Assembly (NCBI GenBank): GCA_964035575.1
Contig: OZ037884.1
Span: 248,001-312,000 of the forward strand
Source: Rhynchopus sp. YZ270_cl-10
Lineage: Eukaryota; Euglenozoa; Diplonemea; Diplonemida; Diplonemidae
Length of the DNA: 64,000 bases
Direction of reading: 5' to 3'
In this document: positions 1-8,858 of the stretch, in pieces
Layout: each line of letters opens with the position of its first letter
How positions within the stretch are numbered: position 1 is the first letter of the stretch
Translations under genes and position numbers: made by a program
Notes under the pieces: generated by a model
The model's database searches: none
Told to the model about the DNA's origin: nothing
The model's input: the letters and a program-made list of their open reading frames with translations, nothing else

Positions 1-53
1 GCAGGTGACTCATCATTACAAGTTAGGTACTTAAAGAAAAAGAGAGAAAAAAA

Positions 54-132
54 ACTTGAAAGATGAATATACCTACCATGCCAGCCATCCGGATGAAAGC
101 ACTAATACCCTCCGGCCTACAACAGTAGATGC
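54..132 (+). repeat. Hairpin repeat, family B leader fused to family E
   Basis: The leader CTTGAAAGATGAAT typical of family B runs into the CATCCGGATGAAAGCAC block typical of family E. CATCC and GGATG pair. The join suggests the two families are related or recombine. Confidence 0.4.
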
Positions 133-1350
133 AAAAAAGAAGGAAACTTAATGTCTTTCCCGTACCATAAGAGAACGAGGACGGCACACAACCGCTCGTC
201 AGCCGGCAAAAAAAAAAAATAATAGAAAAATCATAGAATGACGATGATACCTTCTGTGCAAAAAAAAAATTCAACACGCTCTGGGGGGGGGGTAAAAAGG
301 TGGTAAAACAAAGCGTTGGTTCTCTTGCTTTTGGCCTTTATTTTTTTGCCGAACAAAGCATTTTTTTTTAGTTAACGCGCAACACTGGGGAGGGAAGAAA
401 CGTGAATGCTTGAAAAACGAATGAACCTCACCGGTGAGGGTCTGATAGATGCGGTAGTTATTGGGGGAAGAAGGTAGCCAAATGAAGGGGAAAAAAAACG
501 TGCAAACACCTCACGGATGTAGGCACGTGGTGAAAAGAACCATAGTAGAAAGAATGGAAGATATAGGACCAAATTCGGACAAAAACTAGAAAACCTCAAC
601 AAACATAAAGGAAGGAAGAAGAAGAAATGAAAAAAACACATTGTTAAAAAAATACAACGAAAACTGTGTTCCTGCTTTTTTTTGGATATGCATGTTTGTA
701 TGAATAAGAAAATCCACACCATGTCAAATCAAAAAAAAAAAAAAAATTAAAAAATAGTTTCAATACAGTTCAGATGCTTTCAAATCAAAGAAAAGAAAGT
801 ACGAGGATGTTACTCCACATCCAACATTTTTTTACTTGGTGCTTTTTTGTTGTTGTGCATTTGTGTGAACTAAACTAAAGTCAGATGTGATGACCTGTTT
901 TCAACACTTACCAAAACAAAAAAAAAAGATCTAAATCTTTCTTTTTTTCCCCCCAATTTTTCCACCCCGCCTATCTTTTTAACACAAATTGTGTAATAAA
1001 AAAGAACTCAGGACTGGGGTGCTAATAGGATCACGACTAATCTGTGTATGAGTGACATTTGTGTGATATTCTTTTGGAAAAGAAACACATTTTTAAAGAG
1101 GGAGAAAAGAAAGCTGAGATGAAAATTCTGCACCTTTCAAATAAATTTCAATAAAAGCGGGGAAGGAAAGCTGTTGAATATGCATTTGTAGAGCACAAAG
1201 TTCTAACGGAAAAAAAGGAAAAAAGAAAGAGGAAGGGAAACGTTGGCAAAGATGAACCAATCCTTGAATATTTTGTTCACCTGAACAAAATTAGTCGAAC
1301 GCGGCGAATTAGACGCAAAAAATTGAAAGGGAAAAAAAAAAAAAATGAAA
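133..1350. other. Gene-free low-complexity spacer
   Basis: A/T-rich DNA with many runs of A and T and one G run. No convincing coding frame on either strand; open frames here encode only Phe/Lys/Ser-rich strings from homopolymers. A degraded family B-like hairpin (CCTCACCGGTGAGG) lies near 405-440 and a family F-like piece near 497-525. Confidence 0.6.
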
Positions 1351-1391
1351 GTTTATAAGATGAACCTAAGCATCCCATGCTTGGTCACCTT
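1351..1391 (+). repeat. Hairpin repeat, family A
   Basis: Leader GTTTATAAGATGAA, then CTAAGC pairing with GCTTGG (one G-T pair) around a 7-base loop ATCCCAT, then TCACCTT. Family A pattern: outer stem AAGRTGA/TCAYCTT, inner stem CTAAGC/GCTTAG, loop often CTCTCGT. Confidence 0.65.
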
Positions 1392-1603
1392 ACAAAAAAA
1401 AAAAAAAAATTCTAATCTGCAGACAGATTGGGTGTCTGCTAACCTACCCAAAAAAAAAATTTTTTTTAGAGAAGAAAAAAAAACAAAGAAAGAAAAAACT
1501 ATCGTTTTCATGCGAAAGCACTGCTCGGGGGGGAGATTGAAACAAATAAGAGTACAACACAGCCCACAAAGAAAAAAGAGGAACGATTGTGTTTTTTTTG
1601 GTC

Positions 1604-1637
1604 AGGTGATACTAAGCCTTAAATTCCTTAGTCACCT
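1604..1637 (+). repeat. Hairpin repeat, family A, perfect outer stem
   Basis: AGGTGA pairs exactly with TCACCT and CTAAG with CTTAG. The G in AGGTGA compensates the C in TCACCT, whereas most copies read AGATGA. Confidence 0.65.
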
Positions 1638-2277
1638 GGAGAAGAATGTGGGAAAGAAAGAGCTTGCATTCCCCAAACGCAGAGGGGGTTTGGGGCTGAG
1701 GGGAAGGTGTATGTAATTTCTTCGCGATGTGTTGCGCAGGGTGTTGTGTCGACAATCACCTGCTATAGGATCTGTACTCAATGCTGTCCGAAAGTTATTG
1801 TCTGCAAACCCAAAAAATATGCAAATTGTGGAAATTTTTTTGTTGTCGACAATCGCCTAAGAACCCATTGGGGCTAATTTTGCTTTTACTTTTAAACGCA
1901 CCACGCTGACTCACTCTTTGAAGCCAGCTTCAGGGGAGAGAGGGGGTGACTGGATGCTGTCTACCGTTGTTGATCTGAGAACAAATAAATGCAGCCTTTT
2001 TGCCTCATTTATTTTATTTTTGGGGGGTATCGGCAGCTCCTGACGTAAAGAAAGCAGTGAGAGGGACGTATCCTTCCCCTTTTTTCACTTTAAAGTGGTG
2101 TTTCCTTCAGAGAACAGAAAATATGTGGCCAAAAAAAAAAAAAATGTTAAAATAGACGCAACCCTCTTCACGAACACAAACAAAGGTTTGACAGCCCAAA
2201 TCCTGTAGGATTACTACAAAAAGAGTTGTTATTGCATCGAGAATCGCCCACCCCGAGGTAGGTTTTTGTTTTTTTTT
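1638..2277. other. Gene-free spacer
   Basis: Noncoding on inspection. The words TGTCGACAATCACCT (about 1747) and TGTCGACAATCGCCT (about 1844) recur, and a similar word lies near 56541. No gene seen. Confidence 0.5.
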
Positions 2278-2327
2278 GAAAACTTGGTTGTATTAGTGTA
2301 GACACCCGAGGATGAACTCCACTATAG
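2278..2327 (+). repeat. Hairpin repeat, family C
   Basis: Starts GAAAACTTGGTTG after a T run, ends CTCCACTATA before another T run. TAGTG pairs with CACTA around a core GACACCCGAGGATGAAC. It matches the copy at 61681, 59 kb away, at nearly every base, so it is recently copied or under constraint. Confidence 0.75.
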
Positions 2328-3008
2328 TTTTTTTTGTTTTGCTTTTTTGCTTTTTTGTGTACTTATGACTAGCCCTGGTGGCTCGTGTTGTTCTGTGTGG
2401 GCTTAGCCTGGTCTTGCGATCGGACCTGTTTTTGCTTTGTTTTGTTCACACTGGCATGCCTAATTGAAACAGGTTTGTTCTTGCGTGCAATGTTCGCGTC
2501 AGTGGGCTCTAGCTTGACTTTGTAGGTACATTGTCTTGTCTTTTTGACAAGGAATATGACAAACAGAGAAACCCCAAACGAAACAGAGCACGATAAAAAT
2601 CGGCACAAAAAAAAAAATCCCAAAAACCAAACCACCAATGTTGTGAAAAAAGAGTGGAATTTTTTGAGAGGCAAATGAGTGAAGTAAGAATCACATCGAG
2701 AAATAATTAAAAAGAGAGATCAGTTGAAAGTGCAAACACCTCACGGGACATCCGGACCATCCAGAGTGGACGCAATATACCGTACGCACCATTATTATAA
2801 AAATAACGTTCATAAGATAACCTAAGCCTCCTCTTGTGTTTTGTCAGCTTTTGATCACAAATCGGTGTCAAAACAAATCAATTCTTTTGTGTTGTACAGT
2901 CACTATCATTTCGAGAAGGGGATTTTTAAAAAAAAAAGTTGTACCAATTCGTTCAAAGAGAATAAATAAAGGAAAACTTAAAATATGGGATGCCTCTTAT
3001 AAAAAAGG

Positions 3009-3053
3009 CAGTGGAGCTTTTGCACAGGTGGCAACTACACTATTCCAACAATT
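3009..3053 (-). repeat. Hairpin repeat, family D, reversed
   Basis: Read on the minus strand it begins AATTGTTGGAATAGTGTAG and continues TTGCCAC, matching family D (7255) but shortened. D is the only hairpin family seen in both orientations. Confidence 0.5.
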
Positions 3054-3161
3054 CTGTTTTTCCTTTTTTTTCTAGATTTCTTTACTGTGCAAAACAAAAT
3101 TTCCCTCAGCAACGAATTAAGGCTGCCCTTCGTTTTTGTTCTTTTCTTTTCATTTTTTCTT

Positions 3162-3212
3162 TGAAAACTTGGTTGTATTAGTGTAGACACCTGAGGATGA
3201 ACTCCACTATAA
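3162..3212 (+). repeat. Hairpin repeat, family C
   Basis: Differs from the 2278 copy by a C-to-T change in the core (CCTGAGG for CCCGAGG). Again preceded by a T run and GAAAACTTGG and followed by a T run. Confidence 0.75.
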
Positions 3213-3390
3213 CTTTTTTTCTTTTCTTTTTCGCAGTAACCTAACAAGACGAAAATACAGTTCTACAACATACATCGGTGGGGGGGGGTAAAAAGATTAT
3301 TACATACCCCGGAACACCCCAATTAAGATATAATTTTCAATCGAAAGATGGGTAAAAAAAATCCCTCCGGATGGGTGCTATACGGGGCGG

Positions 3391-3460
3391 GGTTTCACAA
3401 CTTTTCACAACTTTTTCACACCCACATAGCTGCGAAACGTTGTGAAAAAGTTGTGAAACC
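3391..3460. repeat. Short inverted repeat (foldback)
   Basis: GGTTTCACAAC near the left and GTTGTGAAACC at the right are complementary, with a second internal pair of TTCACAACTTTTTCACA type. Looks like a small non-autonomous inverted-repeat element; no clear target duplication. Confidence 0.45.
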
Positions 3461-3557
3461 CTGACCCCCCCCGTAAAACCGCCACTCTAGAGTTTTGAAA
3501 TCCCAAATTCCACCAATGTTCTCCCCCCCCTACCGGTGTTTGTTGTATGACTATGGC

Positions 3558-3597
3558 TTTGTAAGATGAACCTAAGCCTCTACGCTTTAGCCACCTT
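3558..3597 (+). repeat. Hairpin repeat, family A
   Basis: TTGTAAGATGAACCTAAGC, loop CTCTAC, then GCTTTAGCCACCTT. One extra T in the 3' arm relative to other copies. Confidence 0.6.
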
Positions 3598-4070
3598 TGA
3601 ATGAAATAATGGAAACGAAAAGTTGTTCCATATACTTTCTACTGAATAGAAGGTATAATAGGGTGCACTAAATGTACCCACCTTTTTTTACTTTATGTGG
3701 ATTGTTTGTTTCTGATGACGAAAAGTTAAAACAACAAAGCCCTCTCACGACAATGTGCCTTTTAGAGTCAGGAAAGGTTTGGTGTAGAATGAACGTTCAC
3801 ATCTTGGAGACAATAAAACTATCATTTTTTCACTCTCTTTTTTTCCTCTTGCTTTGTGGATTTAAAAAAAAAAGGGGTTCTTTAGAAAATAGAGGGGTAT
3901 AAAAGGATTAGCTTCAAAAAACATTATCAAAAGGTGGAAAGGGAATTTAAAAAAAAAAAAACAATACATGAATGAGTGTATGAGAGTCGGTTCACCTAGA
4001 GAGGTAAAAAAGTACAGGTGGGGGGGAAAATATACAGTACTCCTAATACAATAGGGGAATAGGATTTTTG

Positions 4071-4103
<33 letters not shown>

Positions 4104-4317
4104 GCAATTTTCAGTGTTTTTTCTAGGATTTGGAGTTTTTGGCTGACGGGGGTGCACAGGGAAAAAAAGTGCGTATATTTTTTTCCCCGCGGTTGACCAT
4201 GCAACAGGGGATTAAAAAGGTTTTGGGAGTTTTCGCTGAAACTCGGTCAAAACTCGGTCGAACCCGGGTCCCCAACCCAGCTCAAGTCGGGGGCCTCCGG
4301 CGGAATATGGGAATTCC

Positions 4318-4401
4318 TCAGTTATCCAACTGCGGAGTTCGGCACTTCATTGATATTTGCACTAGACACACGTGGTGCACGAAGTACCAGCCGGCTGTCA
4401 T
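4318..4401 (-). CDS. Short ORF (27 aa) after the shared ATGAC module
   Basis: Reading minus, the conserved module end CCAGGAACCTTTGGGTGCC is followed by ATGAC and a 27-codon frame. The frame shares no sequence with those after the other three module copies (40251, 54842, 60318). It may be chance coding; the point is the fixed ATG position. Confidence 0.2.
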   Translation of the reverse strand: MTAGWYFVHHVCLVQISMKCRTPQLDN

Positions 4402-4560
4402 GGCACCCAAAGGTTCCTGGCGAAGCCACGGTACGCAACATTTCTAAGAAATGATAACATAAAATGGCACTTTTGTTGGTAATTATCTAAAATGAAAGTT
4501 TCTGGCGAAGCCACGGTACGCAACGTTTCAAAAAATTGCGCTTAAAATTGCACATTTTTA
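4396..4560 (-). repeat. Shared ATGAC module, copy D
   Basis: Contains two direct copies, about 90 bp apart, of GCGTACCGTGGCTTCGCCAG on the minus strand. The one nearer the ATG continues GAACCTTTGGG. The same arrangement lies at 60313-60600; related copies at 40031 and 54630 sit in other TIR elements. Confidence 0.65.
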
Positions 4561-4987
4561 CTGCCAAACAGAGAAGAGCTACACTTACAGCACCTGGGAC
4601 GCAAAACAGTTATGTTTGCAGCTACGGAAACGCCGACTCCTTACTTCCTGGTGAGGCTCGCGAGAGCATGATGGGGAAGGTGAAGGGGGGGCAGAGTGGT
4701 AGGGGGGTGGGTCCCCCACCCCCAACCGCCCTGCCCCTCCGCCCCCAGGGGGGCCGCTAGGGGGTGCACTAGGGGGTGCGTGCACCCCCTTGAAATCTCA
4801 AAAAAGTCTGACGGGGGTACGCGCGCACCCCCGCCCCCCCTCCAGAAAAAACACTGAATTTTTGGTTTTGAACGCCGTAAACATATTTGGGGTACTGTAT
4901 ATTCCTGTGCAATGAAACAAATTTTTTTGTTTTGTTTTGTTCGTTCTAGACAGGGAGAATGATATTATGATACCGATAGCCTCAAGT

Positions 4988-5064
4988 CCATCTGATTTTT
5001 ACATTACGTATAGGCGCGTACAGGCGCGTATACGGTCCTATACGCGGGGTAAAAAATCAGGTGG
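4988..5064. mobile_element. Small foldback element (TIR CCATCTGATTTTTAC)
   Basis: CCATCTGATTTTTAC on the left faces GTAAAAAATCAGGTGG on the right. The interior has repeated GGCGCGTA words. The TIR resembles that of the element at 53422 (CCACCTGATT). Confidence 0.45.
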
Positions 5065-5161
5065 GGCAATACAACAATAAACGATAAAAATAAAAAAACA
5101 CACATTATCACAATGTGAGCTAAGTTCATCGGATCACTTCGATACTAAATAGAAAAGAAAA

Positions 5162-5222
5162 GGGTGGAGATCTTGCACAAAAACTGTGGCAACACAACCT
5201 GACGCAACTACACCACTTCATC
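5162..5222 (-). repeat. Hairpin repeat, family D, reversed
   Basis: On the minus strand: GAAGTGGTGTAGTTGCG, then GGTTGTGTTGCCACAG, then TTTTTGTGCAAGATCTCCAC. TTGTG/CACAG and the terminal stem are preserved. Confidence 0.6.
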
Positions 5223-5639
5223 ATATTTTTTTTTCAAAAAAAAATAAAAATAAAAATAAAAAACTCTCGTACAAAAAATCAGACCGTCTTTTAAAAGAAG
5301 ACTCCATTCACAGTGTTGCAGATAACATAAAAAAGCAAACCCCAGATAACGTTTGTGTATGAAACAATATTTAAAAAAAAAAAGACGTTTTTTTTTCTCC
5401 CACAAAAACCATGATGCGGAACGGAAAAGAACAGAACTTGAAAAGAGAGAGAGAGAGAGAGAGAAATATGACTGTACATCACTGTGTCCATCAAAAAACA
5501 GAGGAACAAAGGCGCTGTCGTTATATGCCCCCTGAGACAAAAGCAGTATCAGAAATCCGATTGACGGAAATGATATTTATTTTGTCCCGGGTTTTGCTTT
5601 TTTTTTTTTTTTTCTTCCTTTTTGCTGATATTCCATTTG

Positions 5640-5672
5640 TATGAGCGTAGCCACCCAGAGAATGAGCTACAC
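5640..5672 (+). repeat. Hairpin repeat, family C variant
   Basis: GCGTAGCCACCCAGAGAATG then AGCTACACC: GTAGC pairs with GCTAC, where other copies have TAGTG/CACTA. Flanked by T runs. Confidence 0.5.
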
Positions 5673-5714
5673 CTTTTTTTTTTTTCCAATCAAAACACAT
5701 TTTTATTGTGTATT

Positions 5715-5766
5715 TGAAAACTTGGTTTTGTATTAGTGTAGACACCCGAGGATGAGCTGCACTATA
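5715..5766 (+). repeat. Hairpin repeat, family C
   Basis: Begins GAAAACTTGGTTTTG (extra Ts) and ends GAGCTGCACTATA. Only 45 bp after the variant copy at 5640. Confidence 0.7.
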
Positions 5767-6021
5767 TTATTGTGTATTTATTTGATTTTTAGACTATCAC
5801 GGGATAGTAGCAACCACAATTTTTTTACACACGGATCCTTACGAGAGCACAACAAAAAAGCCAACAAGATGGACCTAAACCTCTTATGCTTAGATTACCT
5901 ACTAAACGGGGTGAAGTTGATAAGTACAAAACGCCTCTGGGAACGCAGGGCACTGCCACAACACAAAGTACAGCTCCTGTGCTAAATGGTAAATGGTTCG
6001 TGCCTTTTTTATTGCACATCT

Positions 6022-6067
6022 CTTGACTGATACGATGCCAGCCCCCCTGGATGAAAAAGCACAAAAA
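6022..6067 (+). repeat. Family E repeat, partial
   Basis: TTGACTGATACGATGCCAGC followed by CCTGGATGAAAAAGCACAAA, matching the 3' two thirds of the copies at 31754 and 41773. Confidence 0.45.
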
Positions 6068-6152
6068 ATAAAATTCCATTTTGCAACACAACACAACTGT
6101 TCGGCATAAGGGCTCACCTTCCACTGACTAAGAGGTTCAACAAAAAAAAAAA

Positions 6153-6193
6153 GTTTATAAGATGATCCTAAGCCTCTCGTGCTTAGCCACCTT
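6153..6193 (+). repeat. Hairpin repeat, family A, near consensus
   Basis: GTTTATAAGATGATC, then CTAAGC, loop CTCTCGT, GCTTAG, CCACCTT. Preceded by an A run. One of the copies closest to consensus. Confidence 0.75.
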
Positions 6194-6247
6194 TAAAATA
6201 GGAGAGGGAGTGTGTGATAAGAGAGGAAGAGCGAGGGGGGGTAAAAT

Positions 6248-6494
6248 AGTGGTATTTTGTTGTGATAATCGCCCTGTCAAAATACATAATACAGTAATGT
6301 AGTATCACACTATGCATACGGGCCCGAGTCGGAAAAAATACTCCCAAATAAATGCTCCAGACTGAGTCTGGACTGACTCACTCAGCCTCGACTCAATCCG
6401 GTAAATATAACCCTCAGCCAAAACTCAGGCTGAGTCGGCCCGTATGCATGGTATGGTAGGCATGATGGGCAATTTATCACAATACAGCCACCAC
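6248..6494. mobile_element. TA-type foldback element, family H, with a nested element
   Basis: Left TIR starting GTGGTATTTTGTTGTGATAA and right TIR ending TTATCACAATACAGCCACCA are complementary. AATACATAATACA just inside also occurs in the H copy at 51119. A second inverted-repeat element (6312-6449) is inserted. Confidence 0.5.
6312..6449. mobile_element. Foldback element nested in family H element
   Basis: ATGCATACGGGCC on the left and GGCCCGTATGCAT on the right are inverted copies. Between them are CTGAGTC/GACTCAG-type words (ACTGAGTCTGGACTGACTCA). Splits the element at 6248-6494. Confidence 0.5.
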
Positions 6495-6762
6495 GAGGGA
6501 TAAGAGTGGAAACTGTGTAGAGTGTCTTGAATGCGTTTACGTGGATTTGTTTGTATCTGAGTTAATGAGCCATCTGCCCGACCATTTTTTTTGGTTTGCA
6601 CCAGATCAAGTTTTTTGTACGCTACCGCTCGGTTGACCTGTTTCATCCAAAGAACCACTGCTATTGCTAGCGTTTTTCCATTTCGGTCAACTACAACTGG
6701 TAGGATCAACCATCGTTTTCCAATACTAGAAATGGACCCATCCAAGAAAGCTCAACCCCTTC

Positions 6763-6799
6763 CTGAAAGATGAATGCACCTCTCGTGCGCACATATCTT
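6763..6799 (+). repeat. Hairpin repeat, family B
   Basis: CTGAAAGATGAATGCAC, loop CTCTC, GTGCGCA, CATATCT. Family B pattern: outer AGATG/CATCT, inner TGTGC/GCACA, loop CTCTCGT shared with family A. Confidence 0.65.
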
Positions 6800-6862
6800 T
6801 TAATGATTGAGATGTGTATTTTCCTTTTAATAATGTTAAAAAAAAATTAAAACGAATTTTTG

Positions 6863-6898
6863 AGAGGTGATACTAAGCTTCTCGTGCTTCGTCACCTT
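6863..6898 (+). repeat. Hairpin repeat, family A
   Basis: AGGTGA/TCACCT outer stem is perfect; the inner arm CTAAGC faces GCTTCG around TTCTCGT-type loop bases. Confidence 0.65.
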
Positions 6899-7254
6899 TG
6901 GGGAGGGGAGGAGGAGGGGGAGGAAGAATTTGGAAGTGCCAACGCCCCACTGAACACCAGCGGACAGGTCACTTTTGTTTATTGATTTGTTCCAGAATTC
7001 AGTGTATTTTTTTTTTTTTCTTTTTTTTTTTGTGATGAAGAATGCTGAGGGCGCGTGTAGTCGTAATTTTGGACAAACACATGCCAGTCTCTTTTGTGTG
7101 TGTGTGTGTGTGTTCACTGCCACTTTCAAATAGTGTGAGTTGCAAGTGAAATAACACTTCTTATTGGAATGAAACTTAACTTCGGATGCTTTCTATTAAC
7201 AGGAAAAAGAAAGCAGGTAGGAAATGCTGAAACACGGGGTTTTTTTTCTTTTTC

Positions 7255-7318
7255 TGATAAATTGTTGGAGTAGTGTAGTTGCCTCGGTTGTGTTGCCACA
7301 GTTGTGCAATCTCCACTG
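7255..7318 (+). repeat. Hairpin repeat, family D, reference copy
   Basis: GATAAATTGTTGGAG, GTAGTTGCCTCGGTTGTG, TTGCCACAG, TTGTGCAATCTCCACTG. Nested pairs: GGAG/CTCC, GTTGC/GCAAT and TTGTG/CACAG. The copy at 63891 is nearly identical. Confidence 0.7.
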
Positions 7319-7332
7319 TTTCTTTTTCTTCT

Positions 7333-7380
7333 TGAAAACTTGGTTGTATTTGTGTAGCCACCCTAGAGTGTGCCTTCACT
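7333..7380 (+). repeat. Hairpin repeat, family C
   Basis: GAAAACTTGGTTGTATTTGTG then TAGCCACCCTAGAGTGTGCC then TTCACT. Only 15 bp after a family D copy on the same strand. Confidence 0.6.
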
Positions 7381-7450
7381 TTTTCTTTTCCAATCTTGTT
7401 GGTCTCTCCCTACTTGATATCGACGATCCCTAGAGGAACCCACCTTTAGG

Positions 7451-7506
7451 CAGTGCTGTAAGAATACGTATAAGAATACGTAAGAATACGTATTCTTACA
7501 GCACTA
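7451..7506. mobile_element. 56-bp hAT-type mini-element with 8-bp target duplication
   Basis: CAGTGCTGTAAGAATACG at the left and CGTATTCTTACAGCACTA at the right are inverted. CCTTTAGG directly abuts both sides (7443-7450 and 7507-7514), a perfect 8-bp duplication. CAGTG/TAGTG ends plus 8-bp TSD are hAT hallmarks. It is little more than two TIRs back to back. Confidence 0.8.
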
Positions 7507-7649
7507 CCTTTAGGTGGGGGATGGACCCCCGAGGGTTTGTTCTTCAAAGGGACTCATTTATGTGTATTGACAATACACCCCTCTCCGTTTCTCCTGAGCG
7601 GGGTGTGGGTGCTGCAATTTGACAAAACAAAAAAAAAAAAAAAAAACAC

Positions 7650-7683
7650 CTGAAGGACGAATGTGCTTCCCTGTGCACATCAG
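7650..7683 (+). repeat. Hairpin repeat, family B
   Basis: CCTGAAGGACGA then ATGTGC, loop TTCCCT, GTGCACAT. Preceded by a long A run. Confidence 0.5.
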
Positions 7684-8001
7684 TTTGTTTGACTTAAAAA
7701 AAAACAAAAACAAAAAATTTGGGTGTTAAAATATGGTACTCAAAGGGTTCTTGTGGGCGTGTGTACTTATTGTTTCAATCATTCTTATTATTTTTTTCTT
7801 TCCTTCAGAAAAAAAAGACAGAAAAAAAAAAGAACAAAAGAAAAAGGACAGTGTTTTTTTTTTGGTTAGCCTACACATTGATTACTTTACTCTTGGGGGA
7901 GAGAGGGAAAAAAATAAGAGCAAAACACAAGAATATCGCCAGAAAGATTGGTGTGGATGAATTGGTGTGGAGGGTACCTCCCTGTGGGGAAAAAATGTGG
8001 T

Positions 8002-8054
<53 letters not shown>

Positions 8055-8159
8055 ACCACGAAATCAGAGGGAAACAATGGAAGACGAAGGCAGCTCCTTA
8101 GAGTGACATAGGTCAATCCAAAGCACATTGAGTTGGTTGTTGTTGTTTGATTAAAAAAA

Positions 8160-8212
8160 AAAACTTGGTTTGGATTAGTATAGTAGGGACACCCGAAGAT
8201 GTGCTCCACTGT
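8160..8212 (+). repeat. Hairpin repeat, family C
   Basis: AAACTTGGTTTGGATTAGTA, TAGTAGGGACACCCGAAGAT, GTGCTCCACTGT. A small insertion (TAGG) lies in the 5' half. Confidence 0.6.
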
Positions 8213-8858
8213 GGGTCTTTTTTTTTTGATCAAAATTTGCCAAAAAAAAAAAACCATGAACCAATCAAGAAAAAAAAAACAAAAAAACAAAAAAAACTCT
8301 GATTTGTCTAGAACAAACTTTCTGTTCCAGGTATGACCGCCACATTTACGAATTATCCCAAAAAATAACTGATTTTCAAAAAATAACATAACACACTCTG
8401 TTTCAAAAAAAAAGGGGGTCGGAAGATGAATGTACTTGAGCACACCAAATATGACATACAAAACAACAACAAAACCATTTTCCACTTCACAGATAAAGCC
8501 ATATAAAAAAAATCCCCCCACCCCCACCCCCCACTGAATAGAACAAAGTTTCCCCATTTATTCCCTACTATTTGGTCCAATCTTTTGACCCATTTAAGGG
8601 ACTTTTTTGCTTTTTTGGAAAGATCAACTGGACCTATGCAGAGAGTGTGGGGGTAATAAAGTACTCTTGGTTGAGGTGATGAGAACTTTGGATTTTTTTA
8701 AAAGAAGAAAAAGGCCAAACTCCATTCTTCGGAATCACGCAATTCTCTGAGACTAAGATAAATGATTTTTTAAAAAATAAAATCCACATCACCACATTGC
8801 AATACCCCAAAACATATACACATAATCCCCACCGCTTTTTTTTGTACCACGAAACCAA
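8213..8858. other. Spacer 3' of the tandem membrane-protein genes
   Basis: A/T runs and a degraded family B piece near 8425. No gene recognised. Expected to contain the 3' UTR of the minus-strand gene ending at 8859. A run of over 40 A lies upstream at about 8005-8051. Confidence 0.5.

Larger units (their letters stand above)
4112..4856. mobile_element. hAT-like non-autonomous element (TIR CAGTGTTTTTTCT)
   Basis: The left end CAGTGTTTTTTCTAGG and the right end CCAGAAAAAACACTG are inverted repeats starting with CAGTG, as in hAT elements. AATTTT flanks both sides, but the flank is low complexity, so the target duplication is uncertain. The interior holds a reversed copy of the shared ATGAC module (4396-4560) and GC-rich DNA near 4680-4840. 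No transposase frame. Confidence 0.55.

Noticed and set aside
6425-6745. Minus-strand frame with LPVVVDRNGKTLAIAVVL, resembling a MULE transposase piece
   Set aside because: Similarity is short and by eye; no catalytic motif follows and the frame overlaps inverted-repeat elements.
7871-8557. 228-aa Phe-rich frame
   Set aside because: Mostly poly-A/poly-T translation with no domain.
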